A DNA stretch of 64,000 nucleotides from Desulfofustis glycolicus DSM 9705 (GCF_900130015.1 NZ_FQXS01000018.1:1-64000), one strand, 5' to 3'; shown: positions 11,501 to 19,803, numbered from the stretch's first letter. Notes: generated by a model from the letters alone, not told the origin. Made by a program: numbers and translations.

Positions 11501-14500
11501 TGAGTTAATCGAGCTGACGGATCCGGCCGATTACGCACCGGTAAAGCCGGTCCGTTATGATGAGACCGGCACTGAGATTACCGATGATGACGAGCTTGCC
11601 TATGTCGTTCGGCAGAATTTTGCCGACTGGTACTCGTTCTACCGGCGGCGTATCCTGACCGCCAAGGCGGCGGTGGGGTTGACCGTGGCCGATATGGAAC
11701 GGGTGGAACTCGGTCTGCACACCATCAATCGCAGTTACTCCGAGCCGTTGGAGTATATGGTCACGGCTGAGAGTGCCGAAAAGATCGCCTATCTGAAAAC
11801 ACTCTACAATGTCAATGCGAGCGGTTCCACGTATCTCCGTCGCGGACTCAACGATGTCGGTAGATACTTCGAGGAGGGCGATTCCGGAGATTATTTTGAC
11901 CTTTATGATGCAACCCGTGATTTGAGGACGTCAAATGGGCTGCCTTCTGGCGATAATTCTGTATTCTGGGACGCGACCGTCGATGACGATGCGGACGATA
12001 TAGACGACAGCGGCGGTGAGTGTCAGCGCGCCTATGTCATTGCCATGACCGACGGCTACTACAATCAATCTTTTTCGATTAGTAATCGTGACGGCAATTC
12101 CGCCTACGCCTTGACCGACAGTGCGTCCAACACGGTGGCCGATATCGCCCATCGCTGGTATCATACCGATATGGACTCGGGACTTGATAATAATGTCCCG
12201 GCCAAAGGGTTTGACGATGCGCCGCATCAGCACATGACGACGTTTGGTGTTTCGTTCGGCGTGTTCGGCCAGTTTGATCCGGACCTGTATCCCGACTGTC
12301 TGCCCGCCTGTACGACGCCGGGCAGTGACGGCTGCCCGGATCTGCAGGACCTGGGCAAGGTTGACGATTGTCAGACCAATGGAGATGGGGACATTGAGTG
12401 CCGCACCTGCACGAGAGCTTCCGATGGAACGACTACCTGTTCAGATGACCGCACGGTGGGACCGTTCGACAATATGTGTCCGGACTGGCATAGCCAAATC
12501 TATCTGGATACAGAGAGAACAGTCGACGACCTCTACCACGCCAGCGTCAACGGTCGCGGCAAATTCCTCAACGCTGCCGACCCCTCGGAACTCGTACAGT
12601 CGATGAAAGCGATCAAGGATCTGATCGAGGAGACCGAGGGAACCGCGGCGGCAGTCTCTATCAATGCCAACAAGGTGGAAACCAACACCCTGCTCTTTCA
12701 GACATCTTATGATTCAGGTGACTGGAGCGGCGACATCCAGGCAAAATGCCTAGATATCTGGGGTAATATCTCACCCTGTGACCGGGTGGTTTGCTCGAGC
12801 ACGTGCGATGCTTCCTACGAGAGTTGCATTGCACTCTGCACGATTGGCGATATTGATTGCGAAGAGGTATGCCTTACGGCACGAACCAACTGCTATACGA
12901 CGAACAATTGCGAGGATTACCAGACATGTTCAGCGGCGCACACCGGTTGTGTCAATGCGTGCGATAACGATTCCGCCTGCATTTCCTTGTGTGACGATGC
13001 TCAGTCGGTCTGTCTCGACGATCCGCCGGAAGTTAAGTGGTCGGCGGCCGAGGAAGTCGATAGCATGGGCTGGTCTACCCGCAGGATTATTACGGCAACC
13101 GCTTCCGGTCAGGGTGTGCCGTTCCGCTGGGGTGATGCGCTCGATTCCACCATGGACGGCCTGACCGCTGCGATGAAAGTGCAGCTGGACGGAGATGAGT
13201 TCGTGCTCAATTATCTGCGGGGCGATCACAGTTGCGAGGAAGACACCACGACCGGCTGTACCAGGGGGTTCAGGAACAGGTCAAGCGCGCTCGGTGATTT
13301 CATTAACGCAGAGCCCCACTATTACCAGAACAGCGCCTACAACATCGACTGGGTCATCGCCGGTGCCAACGACGGCATACTGCACGTGTTTAACGGTGAA
13401 ACCGGTGCGGAACTCTTCGGCTACGTTCCGAACATGGTGTTCGGCAACCTGATCGAGTTGACCGAACCCGGTTATAACGATTCGCACGTGGTCTTTGTCG
13501 ATGGATATACGACCATCTCCGAATTGGATAATGCCAGCCTGTTGGTCGGTGGCTTGGGCAAGGGCGGCAAGGGCTATTACGGACTTAACCTGCGGGCGGC
13601 CAAAGCCGCTCTGACAGCGGGGACGCTGGAGGCGTCGGCCGGGTCGATTATCAAGTGGGAACTGAATACAACAACCCCGAACACCATCGCCAACGCGGCC
13701 GATGCAACGGTGTTGAGCAGTCACCTGGGATACAGCTTCTCCCGACCACAGATTATCAACTCCAATGACCCGAGCGCCGAAAAGCTTCTCGTGTTCGGTA
13801 ATGGCTATGACAGCGCTTCCGGCCATGCCGTTCTGTTCCTGGTTGGACTCGATGCCGACGGCGAAATCGTCTGGACCCACCATATCGACACGGGGGTCGG
13901 GGACAGCGGGCCCGATAACTGCAATGGCCTCTCCTCTCCGGCCATTATCTTCCCGCAGGGGGATGGCCTGAACGATTATATCTTTGCCGGCGATCTGCTC
14001 GGCAATATGTGGAAGTTTGATATCAGTGATCCGGACCGGGCCAACTGGGGTGTCTATTTTGCCGACCCGGTCAGCGGGGATCCGAAACCGCTGTTCTCCG
14101 CGAAAAGCAATGCCGGCTATCGTCAGCCGATTACCATGCAACCGGACGTGACGACAACCTGTGTCTTCAATACCGAAGGCTATCTGGTCGCGTTCGGGAC
14201 CGGCCGTCTGCTCGATCCGGATGTGGACATTATGGACCTCTCGATCCAGACTATGTATGGGATATGGGATTGGTCTGCGGAGTGGGAGGTTCAGGGAGCC
14301 GATCCGACGACCACCTATCTCGGCGATTTCCAACCGAAGTCAACGGCAGTGACATCCTCCTGCCTGGGGTCATGTTCCGCCATTCAGACGCAATGCGTAT
14401 TCGATTGTTTCGGCAACGCTGAGTGCGAGTTGGAGTGCTCCGAAGAAAATATGAGCTGCGTGGACAATTGCAGTTCGGTGAGAAACCTCTCCAACATGTC

Positions 14501-15197
14501 GACGATCGTCGGCGGTGGCAATGCCCCGTATGTCGCCCTGCTGCAGCAGCGGCAGATCTCGGTGAACGGGCTTGTCTACAATACCGACGGTTCTCTGCAG
14601 AGTCAGGAGTATGGTGAGACGAACCTGAACGCGGTAGACCAGGTTGTCCGCACCATGTCCGACTATGAAATGCAGTGGTTCCTGCCGTCCGCGGCAGCTG
14701 CGTTTGCTGCTGAACCGAACAAAACCATCCATCATGTGGGCTGGTATTTCGACCTGCCGGCCAATGGCGAGCGTGCGACAAAAGACGTCCTGATCGCCGC
14801 CGGCAAGCTGATCTTCACCACGTCCACCCCGGCGGACGACCCCTGTACCGGCGGCGGCACATCGAGTATCTGGACGGTTGAGGTGTGCAGCGGCGGCAGA
14901 ACCTCCTATGCGTACATGGATCTCAACAACGACGGAGTTATCGACGAGAACGATTATATCAATATCGGTACGGATGCCGACCCCATCTGGGTTGCTCCCA
15001 GTGCGGTCAACGTCGAAGGGATCAGCCCGCAGCCGACCCTGGCCGAGGTGAGTCGGGGGCTCGACCGTATTTACGCGCCCGGCCTCGGCGGAGGAGGCGG
15101 CGGCGGTGGCGGCGGTGGCGGCGGCGGTGGCGGCGGCATGGGCCACGGCGGCTACGGCATCCCCATTCTCCACTGGCGTGAACTGAATTGGCAATAA
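5559..15197 (+). CDS. pilY1: Giant PilY1-like tip adhesin: Calx-beta repeats, vWA and PilC/PilY1 beta-propeller
   Basis: Secreted protein of 3212 residues, far longer than typical PilY1 (about 1000-1200). The ATG at 5559 has GAGG eight bases upstream and starts a signal peptide ending GSAWAA. In order: nine Calx-beta modules starting at residues 29, 152, 267, 380, 489, 609, 723, 833 and 951; a beta-rich stretch to about 1370 and an InlB/Listeria-type repeat (WYFHGWEGDASG) near 1410; MopE-like calcium motifs (DCNDGDASINPGA, DGIDQDC) near 1445-1545; a von Willebrand A domain with MIDAS motif LDDSGSM near 1575, containing EF-hand-like loops (DLNGDDRVDDGE); and a PilC/PilY1 beta-propeller from about 2385, with WSGDIQAKC and ANDGILHVFNGETG. 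Two cysteine-rich inserts interrupt the propeller. A further calcium loop (DLNNDGVIDEND) and a 17-glycine run precede the C-terminus. Likely a calcium-dependent adhesin and pilus regulator at the tip, exported with PilVWX. Confidence 0.92.
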   Translation: MKKSVTTRVFFWASLLGMLSLAGSAWAADYTVSIDSPTAAEGGTTTSGSLLFTVTLDPPVTSGEGVEVSWATTDGSATVADGDYASQNGVLVFGVGEFSGSFAVDISGDNAREPDETIGITLSSACSTSAPPCSINVASMTSTTGTIVNDDHDITVSAPADQVEESSPYTFEVSVVPPVTGGETVAIFYDISDGVAPSATAGSDYTDQSGTLTFISGDSGPKLVEVGIVDDAFYEEAENFVFELHTPSETVDSYPASTAGLITNTDYYSISIAAVASPVAEEAGNAQFEITVTPAIQGSDTVSVQYQTADGTAVAGSDYTATSDTMTLSAATNPQTFSVPILDDGIQETDESFSVSLSSPSSNSGIGTGSASVTISDSDYTISIADETVSEDDGTVTFTVSLDRALPSGQVTVEYATQNDTAVAGSDFQAASGMVTIAAPAASQTFTVDLIDDNVVEGSEQFQVLLSNPSANASMSDSEANCTITNEDHTVTVTSVASQPEETSPYVFSVAVNPPISGDETVSISYALADGAAPSATAGSDYVDQTGTLTFTSATPGPQTVNVNIIDDPATNNAHWEEDENFDFVLSSPSANIETYPATTTGVITNTDFYSITIGAVAASVDEEDGSAAFQVIVSPTIRGSDQITVDYQTVDGTALAGDDYTASTDTLTFTSTSLNPQTITVPILDDGAQEPDETFSVSLSDPSINSIIATGSASVTIVDSDYTISIANTNVTEGEPSAAFIVSLDRAVDPGEQVTVEYATQNGTALEPGDYTLTTGTVTFDPGDATETITVPIQDDAVAETLETFQVVLTNESGNASISDGVGDCNISDDDYTVATFADMTVNEDAGTAQLTLRLNRVVPAGDSVTFDVAVMSGSTAISGTDFNLPAIPTITVPAGALEGTLDVAINDDGEVEFPETIILAATPTSGNVIFSGATVPDNTATITIGVDDRYGVSVNDVTLLEGDGEAIFTVSLDRPLEADDDGLQVNYETADDTATSPDDYTHQNSYVEFLYTVAGTTTATFAVPVIDDVIDEGALETFLVNLSAVSPYAEIITFVDPQGVGTIQDTEYIITPSWTQGGTVTLESPAGTAVAISNGAAVGIEDNTPAIFTVVADYEITQVLVDGVAPSSLGYITVTVSSPVYHTYEFLSTTPQGNRTISVQFDHRVQYTATGPGTVTDPGGLSVHDGGPMDYIADHNSSPTFLIDADSGSCVTDLLVDGSSKYAFPVSSSNNWEGDSYTFSGITTDHTIEAEFGSVEITVMLGADDGATGTAEDLIIQNPVSGSGWRAYVTDSSGDTLIMEGDHSESFVIPDDIPTATPCDARYIRIEFLNVDGWLRPDPVPLDLRDQFEDQVVEGLYDASSHVLQLVFDHGSITADPIGEPAVGANRYYYQSDTDVTLVAVPDAGWYFHGWEGDASGTTTPMTITMNRDKVVEAAFVQGCTDNDLDGYRVDPGDGSCDPGPLVDCNDGDASINPGATEICGDGIDQDCSGGDLACTGDDSDDDNDGYTENQGDCNDGDAAIRPGAEDIPGNGVDEDCFDGDRQIGSEVTCVAPSDIPANASRKPAPPLLMFLLDDSGSMDWEFMTDADNQLYASRYYVYYSDDESRNYWDNRLSETQRREWRSQWAGHNRIFFNPEATYDPWPMWEDVVASVDSGEYDGSEQMSVRTHENSYDTDNAMFPDIAFPDGFTHADMDWPRNNTLDGEDGHSWSYIADDGTPNRHIFELNAEYFNVQAAGGGQQVIVTRDELSSPDDSDTRADAIGLSVRNDLQLNVPHRWYWYTAANRPEIIFDNEDGDDIYWETDNWIESWGEDYWEWEDSLHYTENVGESAGWRLNLTADQANDCAAAGGCYVYAWIDEYYNSDANAKYTIYSRNASGDLVSEDVRVNQQPDPDNDGTDEGPQWILLSDTRYNFTAQAPVQVSVKNAHYYVWHDENGNDDRDLGEIYLINIPGEGHAVGDYSLEYYRFNDLNGDDRVDDGELIELTDPADYAPVKPVRYDETGTEITDDDELAYVVRQNFADWYSFYRRRILTAKAAVGLTVADMERVELGLHTINRSYSEPLEYMVTAESAEKIAYLKTLYNVNASGSTYLRRGLNDVGRYFEEGDSGDYFDLYDATRDLRTSNGLPSGDNSVFWDATVDDDADDIDDSGGECQRAYVIAMTDGYYNQSFSISNRDGNSAYALTDSASNTVADIAHRWYHTDMDSGLDNNVPAKGFDDAPHQHMTTFGVSFGVFGQFDPDLYPDCLPACTTPGSDGCPDLQDLGKVDDCQTNGDGDIECRTCTRASDGTTTCSDDRTVGPFDNMCPDWHSQIYLDTERTVDDLYHASVNGRGKFLNAADPSELVQSMKAIKDLIEETEGTAAAVSINANKVETNTLLFQTSYDSGDWSGDIQAKCLDIWGNISPCDRVVCSSTCDASYESCIALCTIGDIDCEEVCLTARTNCYTTNNCEDYQTCSAAHTGCVNACDNDSACISLCDDAQSVCLDDPPEVKWSAAEEVDSMGWSTRRIITATASGQGVPFRWGDALDSTMDGLTAAMKVQLDGDEFVLNYLRGDHSCEEDTTTGCTRGFRNRSSALGDFINAEPHYYQNSAYNIDWVIAGANDGILHVFNGETGAELFGYVPNMVFGNLIELTEPGYNDSHVVFVDGYTTISELDNASLLVGGLGKGGKGYYGLNLRAAKAALTAGTLEASAGSIIKWELNTTTPNTIANAADATVLSSHLGYSFSRPQIINSNDPSAEKLLVFGNGYDSASGHAVLFLVGLDADGEIVWTHHIDTGVGDSGPDNCNGLSSPAIIFPQGDGLNDYIFAGDLLGNMWKFDISDPDRANWGVYFADPVSGDPKPLFSAKSNAGYRQPITMQPDVTTTCVFNTEGYLVAFGTGRLLDPDVDIMDLSIQTMYGIWDWSAEWEVQGADPTTTYLGDFQPKSTAVTSSCLGSCSAIQTQCVFDCFGNAECELECSEENMSCVDNCSSVRNLSNMSTIVGGGNAPYVALLQQRQISVNGLVYNTDGSLQSQEYGETNLNAVDQVVRTMSDYEMQWFLPSAAAAFAAEPNKTIHHVGWYFDLPANGERATKDVLIAAGKLIFTTSTPADDPCTGGGTSSIWTVEVCSGGRTSYAYMDLNNDGVIDENDYINIGTDADPIWVAPSAVNVEGISPQPTLAEVSRGLDRIYAPGLGGGGGGGGGGGGGGGGGMGHGGYGIPILHWRELNWQ
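6012..7022 (+). repeat. Three-module Calx-beta block A inside pilY1
   Basis: Codons for residues 152-488 encode Calx-beta modules 2, 3 and 4. Each resembles the module three positions later (5, 6, 7) more than its neighbours. Module 2 shares the signature SDYTDQSGTLTF with module 5 (SDYVDQTGTLTF), module 3 shares VPILDDG with module 6, and module 4 shares VTVEYATQN with module 7. Confidence 0.8.
7023..8054 (+). repeat. Three-module Calx-beta block B inside pilY1
   Basis: Codons for residues 489-832 encode modules 5, 6 and 7, the partner of block A. Similar length (344 versus 337 residues) and the same internal order imply duplication of a roughly 1-kb unit, now diverged at DNA level. Confidence 0.8.
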
Positions 15198-15199
15198 GA

Positions 15200-15342
15200 G
15201 GAGCCATTTGCAAAACAATCTTTTCGCCCAGACTCTGCGTTATGCTCAAAATTTTATCCTCGGAATATCATGTATATGCCTGCGGTAAAATTTTTCACAT
15301 GCCTAGATTTTGAACGAAAATCTAAGTTTTGCAAAAGGCTCC
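15200..15342. repeat. Dispersed palindromic repeat, copy R1
   Basis: 143-bp element just after the pilY1 stop. Outer arms GGAGCCATTTGCAAAAC and its near-perfect inverse (16 of 17) enclose a core running from AATTTTATCCTCGGAATATC to GCCTGCGGTAAAAT, which is shared with copies R2-R4. The arms differ from those of the other copies but still pair with each other. The next gene starts 36 bases downstream, so the hairpin may also act as a transcript attenuator between pilY1 and the distal genes. Confidence 0.8.
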
Positions 15343-15377
15343 GAGGTTGAAACGTTCTTCATAAGGAGGTTGTGCAG

Positions 15378-15827
15378 ATGAGGAACAAGATCATGAGAAT
15401 AGTACTGGGAATCGCGGTTCTCTGCTGCGCTTTCATGCTGGCAGGATCTCCGGCGATCAGCGAACCGCGTTATGATCTCCACGACGACCTGGTGGCCTAC
15501 AGTGCCATCGAGCGTCAGGGGAGGCTGGATCTCATCACTCCGGGTAGTGCTGAACGACCTGCATCGGTTACCATCGACGATCGGTCCTTTGCACTTGACG
15601 AGGACTGCATCTTTCGGAACGGTTATGGTGGCAGAACGTCGCTTGACGCGTTCGAAACCGGCATGGACGTCGGTTATTTCGTCGTCGATGATAAGACGAT
15701 CACCAAGATGTGGCACGATGCGGAACAGGAAACAGACAGTGACCAGCCGCCTCCGGAACTCACTCCCGATTCTTCCGGATCGACGGGAGACGAGATTAGG
15801 TTTGAAGACGGCGTGTGGCGAAACTAA
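15378..15827 (+). CDS. Secreted hypothetical protein of the pilin cluster
   Basis: I do not recognise this 149-residue protein. The ATG at 15378 has AAGGAGG eight bases upstream; an in-frame GTG at 15372 is too close to that site. An N-terminal hydrophobic segment (IMRIVLGIAVLCCAFMLAG) looks like a signal peptide with a CC pair. The mature part contains a predicted beta-rich region (RLDLITPGS, ASVTIDDRSFAL) with one further cysteine (EDCIFRNGYGG) and an acidic proline-rich C-terminus. It lies between pilY1 and two pseudopilin genes on the same strand, separated from pilY1 by repeat R1. A role in the pilus or its export is possible from position only. Confidence 0.65.
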   Translation: MRNKIMRIVLGIAVLCCAFMLAGSPAISEPRYDLHDDLVAYSAIERQGRLDLITPGSAERPASVTIDDRSFALDEDCIFRNGYGGRTSLDAFETGMDVGYFVVDDKTITKMWHDAEQETDSDQPPPELTPDSSGSTGDEIRFEDGVWRN

Positions 15828-15853
15828 TCTGCCTAAGGAACCAGGTGCCTTTT

Positions 15854-16333
15854 ATGACGAGGTCTGAAAACAAGCGTGGAACGTTAGGTTTTACGCTGAT
15901 CGAGGTTTGTGTTACTGTCGGGATCATTGGGATATTGGCGTTAATCGCCATTCCCAATATGATTGGCTGGCGTGCGGAGCGGCAACTGCAGGGTGCGGCA
16001 CGGGAGTTCTACGGCAATCTACAGCACGGGCGGTTTACCGCGATCAGGGAGGCCGTGAATGTCTCGATGACCATCAATTCGCCGAGCGGAGATTATCGGA
16101 TATTTGTCGATCCGAACCAGAACTACACGCTCGATGCCGGCGAACAGGTCCTGAGAGATGTGACAACGCCGTCCCAGGTATCGGTGGACGCGACAAACCT
16201 GCCTGGCAACCAGACGCAATTCGACAGCAGGGGAATGGCACTGGTGCAGGGTAATCTGAGATTTTTCAACAATCGGGGAGACCAGGTGGAAATTCATCTG
16301 AACCCGGTCGGGCGATTGTGGATTGATATGTAA
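15854..16333 (+). CDS. fimT: GspH/FimT-family pseudopilin (first copy)
   Basis: Prepilin-like protein of 159 residues. The leader is cleaved at G|FTLIEVCVTVGIIGILALI, with Glu5, and is followed by a helix (REFYGNLQHGRFTAIREAVN) and a beta-rich domain typical of GspH/FimT. ATG at 15854 has AGGTG six bases upstream; GTG at 15845 behind AAGGA is the alternative. FimT proteins are minor pilins, and some bind DNA during natural uptake, but that function is not inferred here without the conserved basic C-terminal motif. A strong terminator follows the gene. Confidence 0.83.
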   Translation: MTRSENKRGTLGFTLIEVCVTVGIIGILALIAIPNMIGWRAERQLQGAAREFYGNLQHGRFTAIREAVNVSMTINSPSGDYRIFVDPNQNYTLDAGEQVLRDVTTPSQVSVDATNLPGNQTQFDSRGMALVQGNLRFFNNRGDQVEIHLNPVGRLWIDM

Positions 16334-16357
16334 CTAGCTCATAACACCTGTTTTATG

Positions 16358-16394
16358 GCGCGATCTCGGCAGTGAGTGAGATCGCGCTTTTTTT
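16358..16394 (+). terminator. Intrinsic terminator after the first FimT-like gene
   Basis: Perfect 10-bp stem GCGCGATCTC/GAGATCGCGC with a ten-base loop, followed by seven T. It probably ends the pilV-pilY1-fimT transcript, leaving the next pseudopilin gene to its own promoter or to read-through. Confidence 0.9.
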
Positions 16395-16516
16395 GTGCAT
16401 CCCTGGATGCCCGTAATACAATTTTTTTCACCCGACGGGGACCGTAATCAGAAATTTGTCAGATCAGCATCGTAGGATTGGAGAAAACTCATCAATTTCT
16501 CATAAGGGGCTGATCG

Positions 16517-16981
16517 ATGAAACCCCAAACCGGCATTACCCTGATGGAAGTTGTGACGGCTGTCAGTATCCTGGCTGTTCTTACCTTGATTGCGACCCCG
16601 CCGCTGCTCGCCTGGAAGAAGAACGCCCAGCTGCAGGGAGCGGTGTCTCGAATGGCTGCGGGTCTGCAATTGGGAAGGACCTATGCCCTTGCGAACCGAG
16701 AATACGTTGTTCTTGATTTCCAGTCGAACCACTTCCTGGTTTTTGTCGATAACGGTGCGGGCGGAGCGGTTGCCGGCGATTGGCTGAAAACAGGGGATGA
16801 ACAGGTGCTGCGCGAGTATGAGTTCCCCTCGACCATCGCGTGTTCCACGAATTTCCCGTCAGACAGATTCCGCTTCAAGGGGTTTGGCAGAAACCAGCCG
16901 GGGACGATCGTCATGACGCAACAGGGCGGCAATATCGCGAAAGTAATCGTCAATGTCGTCGGGCGAATCCGTGTCGAATAA
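16517..16981 (+). CDS. GspH/FimT-family pseudopilin (second copy)
   Basis: Prepilin-like protein of 154 residues. A five-residue leader ends at G|ITLMEVVTAVSILAVLTLI with Glu5. Next comes a helix (QGAVSRMAAGLQLGRTYALA) and a FimT/GspH-like beta domain. AAGGGG lies seven bases before the ATG. It shares the layout LQGAxR...LQxGR with the preceding FimT-like protein, so the two are probably an old duplication. It stands behind a strong terminator, so it may be expressed separately from the main pilus operon. Confidence 0.8.
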   Translation: MKPQTGITLMEVVTAVSILAVLTLIATPPLLAWKKNAQLQGAVSRMAAGLQLGRTYALANREYVVLDFQSNHFLVFVDNGAGGAVAGDWLKTGDEQVLREYEFPSTIACSTNFPSDRFRFKGFGRNQPGTIVMTQQGGNIAKVIVNVVGRIRVE

Positions 16982-17016
16982 TCTGCCTGATCGTCGCCCG
17001 GGCTGGAACGGATGTC

Positions 17017-17211
17017 TCAGTCGACAACGTCAAAACCTGTTTTTTCTATCGCTTCTTTGACAAGACCGTGGTTGATGTCTCCCTGATAGGTCGCCTTCCC
17101 CTTTTCCAGGTCCACTTTAACATCCGAGACGCCTGGAAGACCCTCAAGCGCCTTGGTGACCGAGGCGACGCAATGCTGGCAACTCATTCCTTTTATCCTG
17201 ATGGTATTCAT
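17017..17211 (-). CDS. copZ: CopZ-like copper chaperone (single HMA domain)
   Basis: Small cytoplasmic metal carrier of 64 residues forming one heavy-metal-associated domain. The metal site is GMSCQHC and the sequence ends with the usual KTGFDV region. ATG at 17211 is preferred because GGGAG lies six bases upstream; an ATG two codons earlier abuts that site. The gene is divergent from copA, so one intergenic region of about 117 bases may control both. It likely delivers Cu(I) to CopA. Confidence 0.88.
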   Translation of the reverse strand: MNTIRIKGMSCQHCVASVTKALEGLPGVSDVKVDLEKGKATYQGDINHGLVKEAIEKTGFDVVD

Positions 17212-17328
17212 TGTCATCTCCCGAAGGTTCCTTATGGTTTAACCTGTGAGTTTAGTTGATACCACACTGTATGCTACTAGCTACACTAAGAAATGACAGT
17301 CGATCGATCAAGGGAGCGTTGTTGATTT

Positions 17329-19803
17329 ATGGCTCGTGTGGAAAAGATGTTCTCGGTCGGCGGCATGCATTGCGCCTCCTGTTCAAGTCGAATTGAGAAG
17401 GTTCTCTCGCAGCTGGACGGGGTGGACTCCGCCCAGGTCAACCTGGCTACCGAGGAGTTGCGTCTGAGCTTTGACCCGCAGCAGGTAGGTGTTGATGAGG
17501 TGGTCGAGCGGGTGGCCGGACTTGGGTTCTCGTTGCAGGAACAGTCGACCGGAGAGAAGACGGTCGGTTTTGCCATTTCCGGGATGCACTGCGCTTCCTG
17601 TTCGGCGCGGATCGAAAAAGTGCTGCGTGCTCTGGACGGGGTGGCTGAGGCCGAGGTCAGCCTGGCCGATGAACGGGCCCAGGTGAGCTATGACGGGCGT
17701 CTGGTCAGCGTGCGCCAATTGCGGGAGACCATCGAGAAGCTCGGTTTTCAGGCGACGCGCAGTGAAGGGGGGGGCGATGAATACAGCCGCCGTCGGCAGG
17801 AGGCCGAGGAGCGGCTCCAGGCGATGAAGAAGCGGCTGGTTGTGTCTCTGGTGTTTGCCGGTTTGCTCTTCGTTGTTTCCATGGGCGAGATGTTCGGGCT
17901 GCCGCTGCCGGGGGTGATCGACCCGCATCGCCAGCCGCTTGCTTTTGCCGTGCTGCAACTGCTGCTTGTGTCGCCGGTGATGGTGCTCGGCCGGAATTTC
18001 TTTCTCGACGGACTGCCGGCCTTGTGGCGACGGGCGCCGAATATGGATTCGCTGATTGCGGTCGGCACCGGGGCGGCCTTCGTCTATTCGACCTGGGGCG
18101 TGGCCGAGATTGCTTTGGGGATCGACGTGCAGGAGCGGGTCATGGATCTCTACTTCGAGTCGGCTGGGGTGATTATCGCCTTGGTATCGCTCGGCAAGTT
18201 CCTCGAGACCCGCTCCAAGCTGCATACCTCCGATGCCATCTCTAAATTGTTGCAGTTGACGCCGGAGACGGCAACGCTGCTGGACGGTGACGAGCAGCGG
18301 ACCATCGGCGTCGATGAAATCGGCGTCGGCGACCGGCTGCTGATTCGGCCCGGTGAGCGGGTGCCGGTGGACGGTCTGGTGGAGAGCGGGGCCGGCAGCA
18401 TTGACGAGTCGATGCTCACCGGTGAGAGTCTGCCGGTGGACAAGACGGAGGGGGACAAGGTCTTCGGCGGCACGCTGAACCAGACCGGCGCGTTGCGGGT
18501 GCGAACGCTGAGCACCGGCGAGGACACCGTGCTGGCCCGGATCATCAAAACGGTGCAGCAGGCACAGGGCTCCAAGGCGCCGATCGCCTCATTGGCCGAC
18601 AGGATCAGTCTCTACTTCGTGCCTATTGTTATGGCGATCGCAATCGCCTCCGGCCTGGCCTGGTACTTCCTTGGCGGCGCCGATTTTTCGTTGTCGTTGC
18701 GCTTTTTCATAGCCGTGATGGTGATTGCCTGCCCGTGCGCCCTCGGCTTGGCGACGCCGACCTCGATCATGGTCGGTACCGGGCGCGGCGCCCAGCTCGG
18801 TGTGCTGATCAAAAACGGTGAAGCGTTGCAGACCGCGGAGCAGGTGAAGACCATCGTTTTTGACAAGACCGGCACGCTGACCCATGGTCGGCCGGAGGTA
18901 AGCGACTTTAGTGTTATTGGTGACGGATTCAATGACGAGCAGGTGCTGTACCTGGTCGGCTCGCTGGAGCAGGAGTCGGAGCACCCGCTGGCCGAGGCGC
19001 TCGTACGGTATGCCCGGGAGCACCAGAGTCGTTTCGAGCAGGCCGAAGCGTTTCGGCCGCTGGCCGGTTCCGGTGTCAGCGGGACGGTGGCCGGTCGCCG
19101 GGTGCTGGTCGGTAACAGTCGTATCCTGGAGCAGCATGGCATAACGGTGCCCGAGGAGGTGCGGGATGACGACAGCTTGTCTGCCGCCGGCAAGACTGTG
19201 CTCTTTATCGGGGTCGACGGTGGGTGTGTCGGAATGGTGGCTATTGCCGACAAGCTCAAGGAAGATGTGCCGGCGGCCGTGGCCACGCTGCGCCGGCTCG
19301 GCATCTTGGTGGTCATGCTCACCGGTGACCACCCGCTGACCGCCCGGGCCATTGCCGCTCAGGCCGGCATCGATGAGGTGATCGCCGGCGTGCTACCGGA
19401 CGAGAAGCAGCAGAAGATCGAGGAGCTGCAACGCGCCGGGACCGCGGTGGCGATGGTCGGCGACGGCATCAACGACGCACCGGCCCTGGCCCAGGCCGAT
19501 GTCGGCATCGTCATGGGGTCGGGGACCGATATCGCCATCGAATCCGGTGATATCGTCTTGATGAAGAGCAGCCTTGGCGGCGTCATTACCGCGCTGTCAC
19601 TGTCCCGGGCGGTGATGAAGAACATCCGCCAGAATCTGTTCTGGGCCTTTGCCTATAACGTGGTCGGCATCCCGGTCGCCGCCGGCCTGCTCTACCTGTT
19701 CGGCGGCCCGACCCTCAATCCGATGCTGGCCGGCGCAGCCATGGCCCTCAGCTCAGTATCGGTTGTCAGCAACGCCTTGCGCCTTCGCTTTTTTCGTGGC
19801 TGA
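17329..19803 (+). CDS. copA: Copper-exporting P1B-type ATPase CopA
   Basis: Cu(I)-translocating ATPase of 824 residues in the inner membrane. Two N-terminal HMA domains carry [12 protein letters not shown] and [12 protein letters not shown]. The transport helix has [11 protein letters not shown], the phosphorylation site is DKTGTLT, the nucleotide domain has SEHPLAEAL, and the hinge has GDGINDAP. The distal helices contain FAYN and MALSS, the residues that mark the Cu(I)-specific P1B-1 subgroup. It is divergent from the copZ-like chaperone gene. Length and domain order are normal for the family. No copper regulator gene is adjacent. Confidence 0.96.
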   Translation: MARVEKMFSVGGMHCASCSSRIEKVLSQLDGVDSAQVNLATEELRLSFDPQQVGVDEVVERVAGLGFSLQEQSTGEKTVGFAISGMHCASCSARIEKVLRALDGVAEAEVSLADERAQVSYDGRLVSVRQLRETIEKLGFQATRSEGGGDEYSRRRQEAEERLQAMKKRLVVSLVFAGLLFVVSMGEMFGLPLPGVIDPHRQPLAFAVLQLLLVSPVMVLGRNFFLDGLPALWRRAPNMDSLIAVGTGAAFVYSTWGVAEIALGIDVQERVMDLYFESAGVIIALVSLGKFLETRSKLHTSDAISKLLQLTPETATLLDGDEQRTIGVDEIGVGDRLLIRPGERVPVDGLVESGAGSIDESMLTGESLPVDKTEGDKVFGGTLNQTGALRVRTLSTGEDTVLARIIKTVQQAQGSKAPIASLADRISLYFVPIVMAIAIASGLAWYFLGGADFSLSLRFFIAVMVIACPCALGLATPTSIMVGTGRGAQLGVLIKNGEALQTAEQVKTIVFDKTGTLTHGRPEVSDFSVIGDGFNDEQVLYLVGSLEQESEHPLAEALVRYAREHQSRFEQAEAFRPLAGSGVSGTVAGRRVLVGNSRILEQHGITVPEEVRDDDSLSAAGKTVLFIGVDGGCVGMVAIADKLKEDVPAAVATLRRLGILVVMLTGDHPLTARAIAAQAGIDEVIAGVLPDEKQQKIEELQRAGTAVAMVGDGINDAPALAQADVGIVMGSGTDIAIESGDIVLMKSSLGGVITALSLSRAVMKNIRQNLFWAFAYNVVGIPVAAGLLYLFGGPTLNPMLAGAAMALSSVSVVSNALRLRFFRG

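Noticed and set aside
15090-15140. Poly-glycine run considered a sequencing artefact or frameshift
   Set aside because: The frame continues correctly into a plausible C-terminus and stop, and codons alternate GGC, GGT and GGA.
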